Of a stretch of DNA of 64,000 nt, positions 61,515-64,000 are shown one piece after another. The stretch covers positions 133,264,516 through 133,328,515 of the forward strand of contig NC_089980.1 in assembly GCF_036417845.1 (NCBI RefSeq), written 5' to 3'. The translations under genes and the position numbers were made by a program. Position 1 is the first letter of the stretch. Every line of letters begins with the position of its first letter. The notes under the pieces were generated by a model that did no database searches, was not told where the DNA came from, and worked only from the letters and a program-made list of their open reading frames with translations. Source of the stretch: Apteryx mantelli. Lineage: Eukaryota; Chordata; Aves; Apterygiformes; Apterygidae.

Positions 61515-61625
61515 GATGGTGTTGTGGTCAAGGCACTGGATTTGGGCTCAGGATACAAGAACTCAATTTCTGGTCATCTCATAGTCTTCCTATTTGACCA
61601 TGGGCAAATAGCACTGTGCGGGTAA
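61515..61625 (+). repeat. MIR-like SINE, sense
   Basis: 'gatggtgttgtggtcaaggc' (61516) leads to 'actggatttgggctcaggat' and 'tttgaccatgggcaaatagc' (61593). This follows the MIR wording 'gtggttaaggcactgga...gggactcagg...tgtgaccttgggcaagtcac'. It is the clearest tRNA-derived SINE in the window. Confidence 0.7.
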
Positions 61626-61629
61626 TATA

Positions 61630-64000
61630 GCAATGGTTGCTACATGGGGTCCTGGCTACCTCTGGGTCATATTTTAGTTGACATAGTGAGGATCTAAGAG
61701 AGATAATTTGCATTCCACAACCATAGCAGACCTAAAAGAGTCTTTATTTCCACAGAGAGGGAGTTACCAAAAGGATAAAGAAGCTAAAGAGATAAAGGAT
61801 AAAAAGGATTAGAGCACAAGCTGTGATGTCTTGTCAGTACTTGATATCTGAGTAATAAATAGTTGATGAATGTTTAGTCATCATTTCTTACCAAGAATTT
61901 CTCGCTCTGTACCTTAATAATTATAGGAGATGACTATCTTAAGAGACAAAAGAATTTTGCTGGAAGGTCCATTATGTTGAGCCATATATACTGCCATATA
62001 ATTGCCTTTGCTATTAAGCAGCAATATTTGCCTATTGACAGGGAAATACGGCTTTGTGCAATCAGACAACCTGCATCAAATAAACTGAGTTAGACAGATT
62101 TGTCTGAAGTTGTCTTGGACTTTCACCCTCTCTCCACCACAGTAATATGATCCTGCAGACTTTTACAATGAGCTTTTGGCAGTTGCTCCCCTAAGGTCCA
62201 TGACTCTTCCGATAAAATCCTAGACACTGATCGGAAAAAACCCTTCAAAGCTAGAGAGAGAACACATTATTGCAGCGGTTGACATAATGACATCTGGAGG
62301 AAGACATTACCACTCAAAAATTGACCATGGCGGTGTGGTGAGCACTGTGGCTTCTCCTAACTTCAAAGCTCAACATGCTAGTTAGCAGATGACAATACCC
62401 ACTTCCTTGGGCCTTACTGAATTTACTTACTGTGCTTCTTGAAAATTATCTTCTCCACCACATGAGTGACCAAAAAGAAACCTTCTACAGAAAAAAAGTC
62501 ATTAGCATTTGTACCATAGAGTCAAATGTGCCCATGTTTATACAGAGCTTTGATGTGTCTGAACAAGTGCTGACTTCAGATTTTGTAAATTTAGTATAAA
62601 ATATCCCTAAATATTTTTTTTCCTGCAGTTTTTGAACATGGTTAGAATATGAAAGCTGCTACCAGATATTTAGCAGGTCAAAGAAATGCATACTTCTGCC
62701 TGTCTGCCTGCCCACTTTTTCAGGAAATTTTTCATATTTATCTGTTGGTCTCATTATTCTGTAGTCTGCCCATTCAGGGAATCAGACACATAATCAGACA
62801 CAAGGTACTTTTTTGCTCCGTTTTGAGCAGATGTGTTTGAGACTGCCTAGGTGAGAAGGATGGGATGAGATAAAGCGTCAGGATTAGGAAAGAGACTGGG
62901 AAAAGTCAGAGAGGAAAGGGAAGGAGGAATGAACCTTGGTTTTGTTCCCATTGTAGCAGGATTCTAAAGTCTGGATGACTCCCAGCATTTCTATTGCTCA
63001 TTATTCCTTTGAAGTCAGTAAATGTCTGTGAAAATTACTGGCAAAGTTTTCTCACCTCCACCTAAAGGTCCAGTAGAAGATGACAGTCTACTCCCACTGT
63101 TGGCTTCTCTGTTAGCTTTAGTAGTGGTTGGTCCGTAGCCTGTATGAAGAGAATCCAGTCGTTCCCTTGGCCCAGGTGGATGTCAGCATGATAGCACCTG
63201 ATGAACCTTTGGCAAGGGCTTGTTTTTTGAGACCTAAGAGATGATTACATTTAAAAATAAATAAAAAAAAAATCCCACTAACCTGAAAGAACATTTTATG
63301 GTTGTAGAATCAAGCACTCAAAAGCTGCTAAATGCCAAAATTAAGGATGTCAATCAACTTCAGAACATTCCCTTTGGCATTATAAATTATGATAGAGTCT
63401 TCAGTTATCTCATCACATACAATTTTTTTCCTCAAGGCTCCTGTCTCAGTTAATGTGCATGTAACAATGAAGAGCATAAAAAAAAAGGATAGCTGCCTAT
63501 TAAGTTTGCAGCAAATGAAGCAGAGCTAGGTGGAAAAATGTTGCTGCAAAAAAGGAGATAATAGCTGCAAAAAGGGAGTTAAACCACTAATTTTGAGATC
63601 ATAAACTTATCACAATTATTGTACCATCTTCCTCATCTCTGTATCTGGGGAAGTGCTGACTTGGATTATAACCAATCATCTGAACAGTCATCACCTTGAC
63701 AAAGTGGTTCCTCTGAGGCATTGCAGACTCTATGCTAATTGTGAAACCATAGATATAATCTTCACAGTCATGTATTTTCAGAAGAAGTATAGGGAGAAGT
63801 ACTAGAATTATTATTGTATCTTTACTGTTTTGACTAAAGCATTTAATAATGATAAATGATTTAATCTTTGGAATATTTTGTGCACAGCAAACTGGGCAGT
63901 CCTTATAGATTCTGCAACCTCATTCATTCCTTCCGTCATGGCAGAAAATGCAATTAAAAATTCCTCTACTTCAGAGGATGTTTTTGTTACAAAAAGATCA
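61630..64000. other. AT-rich intergenic DNA, no recognised feature
   Basis: I see no exon-like or repeat-like structure here that I can name. The region contains short A-rich runs near 63260 and 63479 but no long microsatellite. It ends at the window edge without a gene. Confidence 0.5.

Noticed and set aside
26231..64000. Search for RUNX2 terminal exon words on the minus strand
   Set aside because: No frame with the RUNX2 C-terminal wording was found; RUNX2, if syntenic, lies beyond the window.
1..64000. CRISPR arrays, operons, tRNA or rRNA genes, bacterial mobile elements, viral genes
   Set aside because: No regularly spaced repeats, no cloverleaf or rRNA wording, and no endogenous retroviral coding wording was recognised on either strand.

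Overview
The window is vertebrate nuclear DNA, most likely from a bird and at least from a sauropsid. It has AT-rich introns with consensus splice sites, no operon-like gene packing, one fairly young CR1 LINE of the avian type on the minus strand (about 54.45-56.5 kb), and many old CR1, MIR-like and palindromic repeats of the kind retained in birds, turtles and crocodilians. Species cannot be decided from the sequence.

The only protein-coding gene I can support is the 3' half of CLIC5 (chloride intracellular channel 5), on the plus strand. Its last four coding exons lie at 157-282, 1631-1737, 21827-22008 and 24642-24809. They are 126, 107, 182 and 168 bp long, with splice phases that join without a break. 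Together they encode 193 residues, which is residues 59 to 251 of a 251-residue CLIC5A-type protein. The first two coding exons and the promoter lie to the left of the window. A 3' UTR follows and probably ends at a tandem AATAAA near 26.2 kb.

Layout: 0-25 kb is CLIC5, with one intron of about 20 kb full of degraded repeats. 25-26.2 kb is its 3' UTR. 26.2-29.5 kb is AT-rich intergenic DNA. 29.5-40 kb is unusually GC- and CpG-rich, with several CpG-island-like patches, a G-quadruplex motif, a purine-rich tract and a stretch that looks like a conserved non-coding element. 40-54.4 kb is intergenic with little structure. 54.45-56.5 kb is the CR1 LINE. 56.5-64 kb is intergenic with an old, large CR1 copy and a MIR-like SINE. 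In other amniotes the DNA downstream of CLIC5 leads toward the 3' end of RUNX2. If that order holds here, everything beyond 26 kb is the CLIC5-RUNX2 intergenic region. No RUNX2 exon was recognised.

I found no new gene system. The points most worth a second look are the cluster of CpG islands with no recognised gene, the family of imperfect palindromes scattered through the window (one apparently nested in an old CR1), one long unexplained open frame at 29.8-30.85 kb, and several DNA-structure motifs. Repeat family assignments come from remembered consensus patterns and were not searched.
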